A stretch of DNA of 64,000 nt from Clostridiales bacterium (GCA_004556545.1 SFGO01000001.1:1-64000); one strand, 5' to 3'. Numbered from the stretch's first letter, positions 17,655 through 26,057 are shown. Program-made: numbers and translations. The notes: generated by a model not told the origin, from the sequence alone.

Positions 17655-18197
17655 ATGAGCAATGTTCTTGTGATTTCTACCAGCCTGCGTTCCCGCAGCA
17701 ATTCCGAGGTTTTGACGGAACGCCTTGCCGCCGGAGCCCGGGACGCGGGCCATCAGGTGGAGCAAATCAGCCTGAAGGGAAAAGAACTGAAATACTGCAT
17801 CGGCTGTCTGGCCTGCCAGAAGACCCAGCGCTGCGTGCAGAAAGACGACGCCATCTGGATCGCTAAAAAAGTGTTGAACGCCGACACGCTGGTGTTTTCT
17901 ACGCCTATCTACTATTATGAAATGAGCGGCCAGATGAAGACACTGCTGGATCGAATGAACCCGCTCTATTCCGCGGACTATCGCTTCCGCCGCGTTTACA
18001 TGCTTTCCGTAGCAGCGGAGGACGAAGCCCATACCCCGGAAAAGGCTGTCAGCGGTCTGGAAGGCTGGGGCGATTGCTTTGAAAAGGCAAAGCTGTGCGG
18101 CTCTCTGTTTGTGGGCGGATTGAACGAGCCCGGAGAAGCCGCCGAGAACGCTGTGGCTCTGGAAAAGGCGTACCAGTTTGGAAAAAACTTGAAATAA
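17655..18197 (+). CDS. Flavodoxin-fold NAD(P)H-dependent FMN reductase-like protein
   Basis: A 180-aa protein of the NADPH-dependent FMN reductase / iron-sulfur flavoprotein group. The FMN phosphate loop is STSLRSRSNSE (about 8-18) and the isoalloxazine loop STPIYYYEMSGQMKTLLDR is near residue 80. CIGCLACQKTQRC (about 46-58) has the spacing of the cysteine motif of ISF-type proteins, so an Fe-S cluster is possible. AAGAGGAGA precedes ATG 17655. As last gene of the MerR operon it may reduce quinones or pass electrons to the neighbouring aldo/keto reductase. Confidence 0.88.
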   Translation: MSNVLVISTSLRSRSNSEVLTERLAAGARDAGHQVEQISLKGKELKYCIGCLACQKTQRCVQKDDAIWIAKKVLNADTLVFSTPIYYYEMSGQMKTLLDRMNPLYSADYRFRRVYMLSVAAEDEAHTPEKAVSGLEGWGDCFEKAKLCGSLFVGGLNEPGEAAENAVALEKAYQFGKNLK

Positions 18198-18207
18198 GCG
18201 GACAGAC

Positions 18208-18254
18208 AATCAAAAAACCGGCGCATGTTCAGACAATGCGCCGGTTTTTTGATT
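18208..18254. terminator. Bidirectional terminator between converging operons
   Basis: AATCAAAAAACCGGCGCAT (18208 on) pairs with ATGCGCCGGTTTTTTGATT; long A- and T-runs serve both directions. Confidence 0.95.
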
Positions 18255-18263
18255 GAGCCATGC

Positions 18264-19598
18264 TTATTCGAGAAATGCGGCGTTTTTTCTTTGTGCGAGC
18301 AGCTTCGTCAGCCCGAACCCGTCCGCCAGCGCCCAGCCGATAGGAATCGACAGCCAGATGCCCGTAACGCCGATCAAGCCGGAAAGCAGATAAGCAAGCG
18401 TCACTCGGGTTCCCAGAGAGATTACGGTCAGGATTACCGACATCATCGGTTTTTGAATGGCGCGATAGTATCCGTATAGCAGGAAAAGCCAGCCGATGCC
18501 GAAGTAGCAGGCTCCCTCGATGCGCAGGTAACGCATCCCGGCGGCAATGACGGCGGTTTCACCGGCGTTGACAAACAGCCCCATCAGTGGTTCGGCCAAG
18601 AGAAACACCAATGCTGAAATAACCGCGCTGAAAAGAAAACTGAGCAAGAATGCCTTTCGGGTTCCTTCCCGAAGCCGTTGTCGGTTTCCGGCGCCAAAAT
18701 TCTGAGCAATAAAGGTGGAGAAGGCATTGCCGAAATCCTGCACGGGCAGGTAAGCGAAGGTGTCGATTTTGACGGCTGCCGCAAACGCGGCCATGATGGT
18801 TTCGCCGAAGCTGTTCACCAGCCCCTGCACCATCAGAATACCGAAGTTCATGACCGACTGCTGCACGCAGGTCAGGGCAGAAAGCTGAAGAATCTCATGC
18901 AGAATGCTGCGCTCATAGTGCAATTCACTCTTTTGGGGAAGCAAATGCTTGCATTTGGTAAGAAAGTACCCTAACATCCCCACGTCGGAGACCCACTGCG
19001 CCAGAACCGTAGCCCATGCCGCACCCGCGATTCCCCAGTGAAAAACCAGCACGAATATGAGATCCAGCCCCACGTTCAGCAGCGCGGATACCGCCAGAAA
19101 AACCAGCGGAACGGTGGAATTTCCCAGCGCCCGCAGCAGGCAGGAAAGGTAGTTATACAGGGAAGTGGCCAGAAGCCCCACAAAGATGATCCGCAGGTAT
19201 TCCCGCATTCCGGGTGCGACGATTTCAGGCGTTCGCAGGAAGCACAGAATGGGTTCCAGAAAAAGATAGACCGCCGCGTTCAGCAGCAGCGTAACGCCCA
19301 GGATCAAGCCGAAAGCATGGACAATGCCAAGCCGGAGGGAGCGTTCATCGCCGCGGCCCCGATAGATGGAAAAAAGCGCGCCTGCGCCCATGCTCAGCCC
19401 CAGAAAGATAGAATTCAGGAACGTCATGAGCGTATAAGCGGAGCCGACAGCCGCTAAAGCGCCGGAACCCAGTGCCCGCCCAACGATCAGCGTATCGGCA
19501 ATATTATAAAACTGCTGCAGCAGATTTCCAGCGATCATGGGCAGGGCAAACAGAATCAGCGAACGGGAAATGCTTCCCCGTGTCAGGTCACGATACAT
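18264..19598 (-). CDS. MATE-family efflux transporter
   Basis: Twelve-helix multidrug/toxin exporter driven by Na+ or H+. Two MatE repeats are visible: LFALPMIAGNLLQQFYNIADTLIVGR at the N-terminus and the internal repeat from LQLSALTCVQQSVMNFGILMVQGLVNSFG. At 444 aa it is complete. It is transcribed away from an Lrp-type regulator, with overlapping control DNA between them, which suggests that regulator controls it. Confidence 0.95.
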   Translation of the reverse strand: MYRDLTRGSISRSLILFALPMIAGNLLQQFYNIADTLIVGRALGSGALAAVGSAYTLMTFLNSIFLGLSMGAGALFSIYRGRGDERSLRLGIVHAFGLILGVTLLLNAAVYLFLEPILCFLRTPEIVAPGMREYLRIIFVGLLATSLYNYLSCLLRALGNSTVPLVFLAVSALLNVGLDLIFVLVFHWGIAGAAWATVLAQWVSDVGMLGYFLTKCKHLLPQKSELHYERSILHEILQLSALTCVQQSVMNFGILMVQGLVNSFGETIMAAFAAAVKIDTFAYLPVQDFGNAFSTFIAQNFGAGNRQRLREGTRKAFLLSFLFSAVISALVFLLAEPLMGLFVNAGETAVIAAGMRYLRIEGACYFGIGWLFLLYGYYRAIQKPMMSVILTVISLGTRVTLAYLLSGLIGVTGIWLSIPIGWALADGFGLTKLLAQRKNAAFLE

Positions 19599-19631
19599 GA
19601 CGGCAGGCCTCCATTGGATGGGAATGGGGTC

Positions 19632-19660
19632 AGTATAGCATTCAGAATTACAAAACGCAA
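19632..19660 (-). promoter_or_regulatory. SigA promoter of the MATE gene
   Basis: On the minus strand: TTGCGT (19655-19660), 17-bp spacer, TATACT (19632-19637). The -35 abuts the inverted repeat at 19661. Confidence 0.7.
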
Positions 19661-19687
19661 GTAAAACATTTCATATTGATGTTTTAC
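19661..19687. promoter_or_regulatory. Shared operator: 9-bp inverted repeat
   Basis: GTAAAACAT (19661-19669) and ATGTTTTAC (19679-19687) are perfect inverted repeats nine bases apart, so their centres are 18 bp apart (about two helical turns). The repeat covers the -35 of the Lrp-type gene and touches the -35 of the MATE gene, so one protein bound here could block or tune both. Confidence 0.75.
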
Positions 19688-19704
19688 GTCAAAAATGCTA
19701 TGAT
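19676..19704 (+). promoter_or_regulatory. SigA promoter of the Lrp/AsnC-type gene
   Basis: TTGATG (19676-19681), 17-bp spacer, TATGAT (19699-19704); the -35 lies inside the 19661-19687 inverted repeat. Confidence 0.75.
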
Positions 19705-19754
19705 GAACCTGTTCGCTCAGGATGGTTCGAGTATTCGAGAAAAGGGTGGGTTCG

Positions 19755-20213
19755 ATGTATCTGAAAGGGCTGGATGAACTGGATCGGAAAATGCTGGATC
19801 TATTGACGCAGAACGCGCGCTACACCTACTCGGAGCTGGGGGAACGTCTGGGGCTTTCCCGTGTGGCCATCAAAAACCGCATGGACGCATTGGAAGAACG
19901 GGGAATTATCGAAGGCTATACGGTCATCGTCAATCCGCAGCAGTTGGGAAGCGCCGTATCCTGCTATTACGAACTGGAGGCGGAGTATGACGCGCTGCCG
20001 GAGATCCTGCATCGGCTGAAAGAATGCCCCACCATCACGCAGATTTACCGGGTGACGGGGGAATGCTGCCTGCACGTTCACGCCGTCGCAGCCGATCAGG
20101 AGGAACTGGAACGGCTGATGAACGATGTGCTGGATCCGCTGCCCGGAGTCAAAAAGCTGACCACTTATGTAATTCTGTCCAGAGAGAAGGACGTGAAGGG
20201 ACTGCGGCTATAG
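19755..20213 (+). CDS. Lrp/AsnC-family transcriptional regulator
   Basis: Feast/famine-type regulator. An N-terminal helix-turn-helix (LDELDRKMLDLLTQNARYTYSELGERLGLS, about 5-50) is followed by a RAM ligand-binding beta-alpha-beta domain (about 65-145). Full length at 152 aa. I chose ATG 19755, preceded by AAAGGGTGGG; ATG 19722 lies only 18 bases past the -10 and has no ribosome site. The effector is probably an amino acid. Divergence from a MATE exporter with a shared operator suggests it controls the exporter and itself. Confidence 0.92.
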   Translation: MYLKGLDELDRKMLDLLTQNARYTYSELGERLGLSRVAIKNRMDALEERGIIEGYTVIVNPQQLGSAVSCYYELEAEYDALPEILHRLKECPTITQIYRVTGECCLHVHAVAADQEELERLMNDVLDPLPGVKKLTTYVILSREKDVKGLRL

Positions 20214-20253
20214 CGACCGAACAGCAGGCCGAATTTACAGGAGGGTCGAGAAA

Positions 20254-20687
20254 GTGGATATTTGGGAAAAGCTGTACGAAAAGGCCAAAGCGCAATATCA
20301 CCCGGAAGAAGTGTCTCCGTTTGTGTACGCGCATCATGTCGTTTGCGCACTGGAAGCGGAAAACGGGGAAATTTATACGGGCTTTTGCATCGAAAGCTGC
20401 AGCGGCGTAAGAACCTGTGCGCGGAGCGGGTCGCCGCCCTGAATATGTATGTCAGCAGCGGGCAGACCAGAGTCAAGCGGCTGATTGCATTCCGGGATCA
20501 ACCGCCCTATGGCGAGGGCAGCGGCATGCCCTGCGGAGCCTGCCGGGAATTTTTCTATCAACTGAATGAAGCAAACGAGCAAATGGAAATTCTGGTAGAT
20601 TACGAAAAACGGGAAATCGTTACCCTCAAGGAACTGATGCCGAAATGGTGGGGGAAAGAACGGTACGAACAGGCAAAGCAGACATAG
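20254..20687 (+). pseudogene. Cytidine deaminase with a one-base frameshift
   Basis: Zinc hydrolase of pyrimidine salvage. GTG 20254 opens a good N-terminus running to about ESCSGV; the rest (KNLCAERVAALNMY, then GMPCGACREFFYQL with the PCxxC zinc ligands) continues in another frame to 20687. The family expects SGVKNLCAERV, so loss of one base near 20407-20412 explains the break. As written, translation stops after 62 residues, before the zinc site. All catalytic motifs (CAE and PCGAC) are otherwise intact, which makes a recent mutation or a sequencing error equally possible. AGGAGGG precedes the start. Confidence 0.85.
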
Positions 20688-20730
20688 TGCCTGCTTGCAA
20701 AACGAATGCTGAAAAGAAAAGGGTTTTGCT

Positions 20731-21642
20731 ATGAATGAACCGGATAAACCAACGGCCTATTACCATCTTCCGGGGCTGTTTGAGTTTTACGAGCTGTACC
20801 GCGTATTTCTGCCGCTGTACCGGGAACATCGGGAATTCTTTTACGACTGGTGCGGCATCGGCTCGATCTATGGCGCTCCCGCAGACTGTCTCTGGGGCGG
20901 GGGCCGCGTGGGCGCGGGAGACTGCGATCCCCGGGCGGTGCTCCAACTGACAAGGGAATACGGCGTTTCCGCCCGCCTGACCTTCAGCAATTCCCTGCTG
21001 CTGGAGGCGCATCTTTCAGACCGAAAATGCAATGCGCTGTGCCGTCTGTTTGCGGAAAACGGCGGGCCCCAAAATGGCGTGATCGTTCATTCGGAACTTC
21101 TGCTGGATTTTCTGAAAAGACAGTATCCATCGCTGTATTTCGTGTCCTCCACCACGAAAGTACTGACGGATTTTCAGCTGTTCCGGCAGGAGCTTGAACG
21201 GGACGATTTTCTTTACGTCGTGCCGGACTTTCGCCTGAACAAGGACTTCGAACGTTTGAAAGCACTGCCCGATAACCAGAAGGCAAAGGTCGAATTCCTG
21301 TGCAATGAGTGCTGCTGGTTTGGCTGCAAGGAACGAAAAGCATGCTATGAGGCTGTCAGTCGAAAAAATCTTGGAGAACCCGGGCCGGAGCATCGATGCG
21401 CTGCACCCGACGCAAACGAGGGCTATCGTTTTTCCAAAGCGATGACCAATCCGGGATTTATCGGCATAGACGATATTCAGAACGTTTATCTGCCCATGGG
21501 CTTTTCCCATTTCAAGATCGAAGGCCGCAGCCTTGGCAGCGCGCTGATTCTGGAATTTCTGCTCTATTACATGACGAAGCCGGAATACCAGCTTCGCGTC
21601 CGGGAGGAAATCTATCTGGATAATTCGCTGGATCTGTTTTGA
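20731..21642 (+). CDS. Uncharacterised protein resembling peptidase U32 family
   Basis: A 303-aa soluble protein. Features suggesting relation to the U32 collagenase-like group are the C-terminal HFKIEGRSLGSALILEFLLYY segment, which resembles their SLKIEGR motif, and a cysteine cluster EFLCNECCWFGCKERKAC (about 190-207). These could bind a metal or Fe-S cluster as in tRNA/ubiquinone-hydroxylating U32 relatives. The N-terminal YHLPGLFEFYELYRVFLPLY and the STTKVLTDFQLFR segment fit a TIM-barrel. I cannot name a substrate. It is preceded by the cytidine deaminase and followed by spoVT without obvious functional link. Confidence 0.6.
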   Translation: MNEPDKPTAYYHLPGLFEFYELYRVFLPLYREHREFFYDWCGIGSIYGAPADCLWGGGRVGAGDCDPRAVLQLTREYGVSARLTFSNSLLLEAHLSDRKCNALCRLFAENGGPQNGVIVHSELLLDFLKRQYPSLYFVSSTTKVLTDFQLFRQELERDDFLYVVPDFRLNKDFERLKALPDNQKAKVEFLCNECCWFGCKERKACYEAVSRKNLGEPGPEHRCAAPDANEGYRFSKAMTNPGFIGIDDIQNVYLPMGFSHFKIEGRSLGSALILEFLLYYMTKPEYQLRVREEIYLDNSLDLF

Positions 21643-21706
21643 TGATTCTGCCGTGCCTTCGGCGGCGCTGTTTCCCTTTCTTCCCGGGATTCCCAAAACT
21701 TTCCCC

Positions 21707-21736
21707 CGCATAAGCCATCCTCAAAATTCCATACTA
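21707..21736 (+). promoter_or_regulatory. Candidate sigma-G promoter of spoVT
   Basis: CGCATA (21707-21712), 17-bp spacer, CATACTA (21730-21736). The -10 matches the forespore sigma-G consensus CATNNTA and the -35 nearly matches TGMATA. spoVT is a known sigma-G target in Bacillus subtilis. Transcription would begin about 65 nt before the ATG. Confidence 0.75.
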
Positions 21737-21805
21737 GCCACTGCAAAGAGAAAACGGCAGGCAGAGCCAAAACGCGCGAAGCAAGCCGTCAAGGAGGCAG
21801 GGACA

Positions 21806-22360
21806 ATGCGGGCAACCGGAATTGTACGGAGGATCGACGAGCTTGGGCGCGTGGTGATCCCCAAGGAAATCAGAAGAACACTGCGGATCCGGGAGGGAGA
21901 CCCTCTGGAAATCTACACCGACAGGGACGGCGAGGTCATCCTGAAAAAATATTCGCCTATTGGGGAAATGTCGGCGTTCGCCAAGGATTATACGGAATCT
22001 ATTTTCCGCGCCATGGGACATATCGCGTGCATCGTGGATCGGGATCAGGTGGTGGCAGCCAGCGGCGTAAGCAAGAAGGAGCTGTCGGATAAGCCCATCA
22101 GCCCTGATCTGGAAACGGCTATCGCCAACCGGCAGACCGTGGCCATCAATCGGGCAGGCGGGGGAAAGATGGTTGCCGTGACGAACGAAGAGGATATCAA
22201 CGGCTATACGGCTCAGGTGGTATCGCCCATTATTGCGGACGGCGAGGCCATCGGCGCGGTACTGCTGCTTTCCAAGGAGCAGGGCGCCCGGATGGGGGAC
22301 GCGGAAATGAAGGTGGCGGAGACTGCCGCCGGTATCGTGGGCCGGCAGATGGAACAGTGA
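21806..22360 (+). CDS. spoVT: Stage V sporulation protein T
   Basis: Forespore transcription regulator that tunes sigma-G-dependent genes. The N-terminal AbrB-like swapped-hairpin DNA-binding domain (MRATGIVRRIDELGRVVIPKEIRRTLRIREGDPLEIY, split here for display as about residues 1-40) is followed by a C-terminal GAF-like domain (about 55-184). Length 184 aa, normal. ATG 21806 follows AAGGAGG by eight bases. The order spoVT, spoVB-like, mazG matches spoVT-yabM-yabN in Bacillus. Confidence 0.97.
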   Translation: MRATGIVRRIDELGRVVIPKEIRRTLRIREGDPLEIYTDRDGEVILKKYSPIGEMSAFAKDYTESIFRAMGHIACIVDRDQVVAASGVSKKELSDKPISPDLETAIANRQTVAINRAGGGKMVAVTNEEDINGYTAQVVSPIIADGEAIGAVLLLSKEQGARMGDAEMKVAETAAGIVGRQMEQ

Positions 22361-22402
22361 AGACGGCAGGCTTCCAAACAGCAAACGCGGCAAAAACTTG
22401 AT

Positions 22403-22446
22403 AAACGGCGGCTATGCGCTTATAATAGGCATAACCGCCGTTTTTT
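22403..22446 (+). terminator. Intrinsic terminator after spoVT
   Basis: AAACGGCGG with inner TATGC pairs with GCATA and CCGCCG, followed by TTTTTT (22441-22446). It separates spoVT from the downstream spoVB-like gene. Confidence 0.93.
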
Positions 22447-22540
22447 GGCAGGCGTATTTTTTGCGCGCCTGCGGACGCGGGTATGCCGTCATGCGTTTTT
22501 GGCTGACAGGCGCACTTGATAGTAATGGAGGCTGCTTCGT

Positions 22541-24118
22541 TTGAGCAAGGCACAAAAATCCATCTTAGGCGGAATGACCGTTCTCAGCGTAGTCGGGATC
22601 GTGAGCAAGATCATCGGCGCGCTGCACCGCATTCCGCTGGCTTGGCTGATCGGCGATACGGGCATGGGCGTGTATCAGCTGATCTTTCCGACCTACAATA
22701 TGCTGCTGGCAATTTCCTCAGCCGGTCTGCCGGTGGCGATCAGCCGAATGGTGAGCTATTCGCTGGCCCGGGAGGATCCCCGCAACGCCAAACGCATCTT
22801 TCGGATTGCCCTGTGCTTCCTGTCGGCGCTGGGCTTGATCGCCATGCTGCTGATGATCCTGTTCAGCCCTCAGCTGGCGGTGCGTTCCAAGAATCCGGCG
22901 ACCCAGCCCGGCTTTGTGACCATCGCTCCGGCGCTTTTGCTGGTCTGCTCCATGTCGGCCCTCCGGGGCTTCATGCAGGGACAGCAGAACATGGTGCCCA
23001 CGGCCATTTCTCAGTTTATCGAGCAGGTGGCCAAGGTATTCATCGCCCTTCCGCTGGCGTATTTTGGAAGTAAGGTTTCGATCTCCTATGCCGTAGCGGG
23101 CGTTCTGCTGGGTACCTCTATTGCGGAAGCACTGGCGCTTCTGTACATGATCTGCGTCTATCTGCGGAACCGCCGGGAATTCCGGGAGCTTCCGCAGAAT
23201 GAGGAATTGCCGGTCAACAGCGTGAAGAGTACGCTCTGGCGGCTGGTAGCTTTCAGCATTCCCGTTACGATCGGCGCGTGCATCGTGCCGATCTCGGGCT
23301 TCATTGACAGCGGACTTTTGCTGGGAAGACTGATTCAGGCCGGTATTGAAGCGGATGAAGCGACGGCGCTTTACGGCCGCTATTCCGGCTATGTGCTGAC
23401 GCTGATTAACGTGCCTTCCGCCGTAGCCGCCGCCATTTCCATGAGCTTGGTGCCCACGATCTCCGCGGCCATCGCCCGGGGCGACGGCAACTATATGCGC
23501 CGCCAGAGCGCACTGGGTCTGCGGCTGGCATTTGTGGTGGGCATGCCCTGCACCGTGGCCATGGCCGTGCTTAGTCAGCGGCTGCTCAGCCTGATGTTTC
23601 AGTTCACCTCTCAGGCCAATCTGGAAAAGACGGCCCATATGCTCAGCCTGAGCGCCGTGACCATCGTGCTGTTTACCGTAGTGCAGGCGACCAGCGGCAT
23701 TTTGCAAGGGCTGAAAAAACAGTGGGTGCCCATGGCCACCCTGCTGGCGGGCGTATGCGTCAAAATTTTCCTGAACTATACGCTGATCGCCATCCCGCAG
23801 ATCAACATTTACGGCGCGTCGCTGGCATCCATCACCTGCTATACCATCAGCATGGTGCCGAACCTGTACTTCGTACACCGGTACACCGGCCTGAAGGCGG
23901 AGCCGGTCGGTATTTTCCTGAAGCCCACGCTGGCCTCGGCGCTGATGGGCGTGTTGGTAGGGCTTCTGTCCCGCTGGCTGCCAGACGGACGGCTATGGAC
24001 GATTTTGATCGTGCTGGTGGGAGTCGCAGCTTACGCCGCGTTCGCTTTGCTGACCGGCGCTGTACAGAAGAGCGACCTTGCGCCTCTGCTTCGCAGAGGA
24101 AAGAAAGGAGCGGAATGA
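22541..24118 (+). CDS. SpoVB/YabM-type polysaccharide biosynthesis (MOP flippase) protein
   Basis: Polytopic membrane protein of the MOP superfamily (about 14 helices over 525 aa), related to SpoVB, YabM and MurJ-like lipid II flippases and probably acting in spore cortex or cell-wall precursor export. The N-terminus GGMTVLSVVGIVSKIIGALHRIPLAWLIG and GVYQLIFPTYNMLLAISSAGLPVAISRMVS are typical. Start is TTG 22541, with GGAGG about ten bases upstream; no in-frame ATG with a ribosome site is nearby. Position between spoVT and mazG equals yabM; spoVB itself is a paralogue, so the exact name is left open. The next gene starts five bases after its stop. Confidence 0.9.
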   Translation: MSKAQKSILGGMTVLSVVGIVSKIIGALHRIPLAWLIGDTGMGVYQLIFPTYNMLLAISSAGLPVAISRMVSYSLAREDPRNAKRIFRIALCFLSALGLIAMLLMILFSPQLAVRSKNPATQPGFVTIAPALLLVCSMSALRGFMQGQQNMVPTAISQFIEQVAKVFIALPLAYFGSKVSISYAVAGVLLGTSIAEALALLYMICVYLRNRREFRELPQNEELPVNSVKSTLWRLVAFSIPVTIGACIVPISGFIDSGLLLGRLIQAGIEADEATALYGRYSGYVLTLINVPSAVAAAISMSLVPTISAAIARGDGNYMRRQSALGLRLAFVVGMPCTVAMAVLSQRLLSLMFQFTSQANLEKTAHMLSLSAVTIVLFTVVQATSGILQGLKKQWVPMATLLAGVCVKIFLNYTLIAIPQINIYGASLASITCYTISMVPNLYFVHRYTGLKAEPVGIFLKPTLASALMGVLVGLLSRWLPDGRLWTILIVLVGVAAYAAFALLTGAVQKSDLAPLLRRGKKGAE

Positions 24119-24122
24119 ACTC

Positions 24123-25523
24123 ATGGCGGTTTTGAGCGTTGTTTCTCTGGGAACGGGAAGCGCGGAGTATCTGACTCGCGGCGGCGAAGCGGCCCTTCGC
24201 AGTGCAAAACAGGTGGTGCTTCGGACGGGCCGCAGCCCGATCGCCGCTTTTCTGACGGAACAGGGTCTCTCTTTTGAAACGCTGGACAGCCTTTACGAAC
24301 AGTGCGAGGATTTTGACGCCTTTCATCAGGCGGCGGCAGTGACGCTGTTCAGCCGCCTGAAAGAAGGCGATCTGTGCTACGTGGTCGGAGACGCGGCCTT
24401 TGACGGCACGGTATTCGCCCTGCAAAAGCTTAAACCCCGGGAAATGGAATTAAGAATCGTTCCGGGCGTCAGTTTGGCGGATTGCTGCCTTTCGCTGGTC
24501 AAGCGGCAGGGCGGCCATGTACGCATCCTGTCTGCCTGCGAGCTGGAGGACAGCAGGCTTCTCCCTGACGAACCGCTGCTGCTTTGCGAATTGTATTCCC
24601 GGGAATGTGCAGGCGACTGCAAGCTGAAGCTGATGGAGCTTCTGCCGGACGAGTTGCCTGTCACGCTGCTCACCGGCCGGGAGGAAGACGGGAGCCTGCA
24701 GGCAAAGGAAATCCCGCTGATGGAGCTGGACCGCCAGCCGTCCTACGATCATTTGTCCGCCGTTTATATTCCCGAGGTTCCGATGGAGCAGCGCAGCCGG
24801 TACGATATGGACGATCTGGTTCACGTGATGGCCCGGCTCCGCTCGCCGGAGGGCTGCCCATGGGATCGGGAGCAGACCTACGAGAGCCTGCTGCCTTATC
24901 TGCTGGAGGAAAGCTACGAGTACATTCAGGCCGTCCGGGAGGACGATCCTGACCATATGTACGACGAGCTGGGCGACGTACTTCTGCAGGTGGTATTCCA
25001 TGCGGAAATTGGCCGTCAGCACGGAGACTTCGACATTCTGGACGTGACCACTGCAATCTGCCGCAAGATGATGGAGCGGCATTCTCACATTTTCGGCGGC
25101 GCGTCGGCGGACACGCCGGAGGAAGTCGCCCGCAACTGGGAAGCCATCAAGCGCCGCCAGCGGGGCATTACGACGGCACGACAGGCCATGCAGGAGGTTT
25201 CGAAGGGACTGTCGCCCACCATGCGGGCGGGCAAGGTGCAGCAGAAGGCCGCCCGGGCCGGGTATGCTTTCCCGGAGACAGAAGACGCTCTTCAGGCTGT
25301 TCGGAACGCAGCGGTCAAAGCGGAGGAAGCGCTGAGCAAAAAGCGCGACCCTGAAAAGGCATTGGGAGAAATGCTCTTTGCGGCGGTGAACGCCGTGCGC
25401 CAGTGCGGCAAAAACGCGGATATCGCTCTCAACGAGGCGACGGATCGTTTTATCGAGGATTTTCAGGAGGAAAAATGCCCTGAAAAGGCCGTAAAAATGC
25501 CTAAAAACGCGCCGAATACTTGA
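24123..25523 (+). CDS. mazG: YabN-type MazG nucleotide pyrophosphohydrolase with N-terminal methylase-like domain
   Basis: Two-domain housecleaning enzyme. Residues about 1-215 resemble the tetrapyrrole (corrin/porphyrin) methylase fold (VVSLGTGSAEYLTRGGEAAL, EGDLCYVVGDAAFDGT); this half probably no longer acts in tetrapyrrole synthesis. The C-terminal MazG part (about 230-455) has PWDREQTYESL, the metal-binding EESYEYIQAV and YDELGDVLLQVVFHAEI, and hydrolyses NTPs to NMPs. Length 466 aa, as in YabN. ATG 24123 is preceded by AAAGGAG overlapping the upstream gene's end. The stop codon lies within the -35 of the hup promoter. Confidence 0.95.
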   Translation: MAVLSVVSLGTGSAEYLTRGGEAALRSAKQVVLRTGRSPIAAFLTEQGLSFETLDSLYEQCEDFDAFHQAAAVTLFSRLKEGDLCYVVGDAAFDGTVFALQKLKPREMELRIVPGVSLADCCLSLVKRQGGHVRILSACELEDSRLLPDEPLLLCELYSRECAGDCKLKLMELLPDELPVTLLTGREEDGSLQAKEIPLMELDRQPSYDHLSAVYIPEVPMEQRSRYDMDDLVHVMARLRSPEGCPWDREQTYESLLPYLLEESYEYIQAVREDDPDHMYDELGDVLLQVVFHAEIGRQHGDFDILDVTTAICRKMMERHSHIFGGASADTPEEVARNWEAIKRRQRGITTARQAMQEVSKGLSPTMRAGKVQQKAARAGYAFPETEDALQAVRNAAVKAEEALSKKRDPEKALGEMLFAAVNAVRQCGKNADIALNEATDRFIEDFQEEKCPEKAVKMPKNAPNT

Positions 25524-25547
25524 CTTTACGGGATTTCGATGTATACT
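25520..25547 (+). promoter_or_regulatory. SigA promoter of hup, overlapping the mazG stop codon
   Basis: TTGACT (25520-25525), 16-bp spacer, TATACT (25542-25547). The TGA at 25521-25523 ends mazG. The resulting hup leader is about 115 nt. Confidence 0.75.
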
Positions 25548-25670
25548 GATTCTGGAAAAGCAAGCAGGACAACGGTCTTCGCTGGAAGGACGGGCAATGT
25601 TGGCTTTTCATAGACCGTGAATCAACCATGAATCTCAGGTTCGTGGCACAACAAAAGGAGGACACATTTT

Positions 25671-25946
25671 ATGAACAAAGCTGAATTGACTGCCGCCATC
25701 GTTAAGAAGACCGGTTTCACCAAGAAGGATGCTGAAAAGGCGCTGGGCGCTGTGACCGACGTGATCGCCGAAGCGCTGGCTGCCGGTGAAAAGGTTCAGG
25801 TCGTGGGTTTTGGTTCCTTCGAAGTGCGCAATCGTCCTGCCCGCGTGGCCCGCAATCCCCGCACCGGCGAGCAGATCGAGATCGCCGCTTCCAAGGCTCC
25901 CGTTTTCAAGGCTGGCAAGGCTCTGAAGGACAGCGTGAACAAGTAA
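25671..25946 (+). CDS. hup: DNA-binding protein HU
   Basis: Nucleoid-associated histone-like protein, 91 aa, dimeric. It carries the family signature GFGSFEVRNRPARVARNPRTGE (DNA-binding arms, about 45-68) and the N-terminal helices MNKAELTAAIVKKTGFTKKDAEKAL. AAAGGAGGA precedes ATG 25671. Codon use is strongly biased, as expected for a highly expressed gene. It is monocistronic between its own promoter and terminator. Confidence 0.97.
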   Translation: MNKAELTAAIVKKTGFTKKDAEKALGAVTDVIAEALAAGEKVQVVGFGSFEVRNRPARVARNPRTGEQIEIAASKAPVFKAGKALKDSVNK

Positions 25947-25998
25947 GTTCCTAAAGAAATCAAAAACCAAAGAAACCGCCGTCCCCGATGACGGCTAG

Positions 25999-26029
25999 GA
26001 CGTCCGTGCTTGCGCACGGGCGTCTTTTT
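25999..26029 (+). terminator. Intrinsic terminator of hup
   Basis: GACGTCCGTGC pairs with GCACGGGCGTC (one G-T pair) and is followed by TTTTT. Confidence 0.93.
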
Positions 26030-26057
26030 GGGATGCTGAACGAGAATGTACACAAGA

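Noticed and set aside
18264..24118. SpoVB-like protein at 22541 as a second multidrug MATE exporter
   Set aside because: Both are MOP-superfamily, but position between spoVT and mazG and the sequence of its N-terminal helices favour the SpoVB/YabM group.
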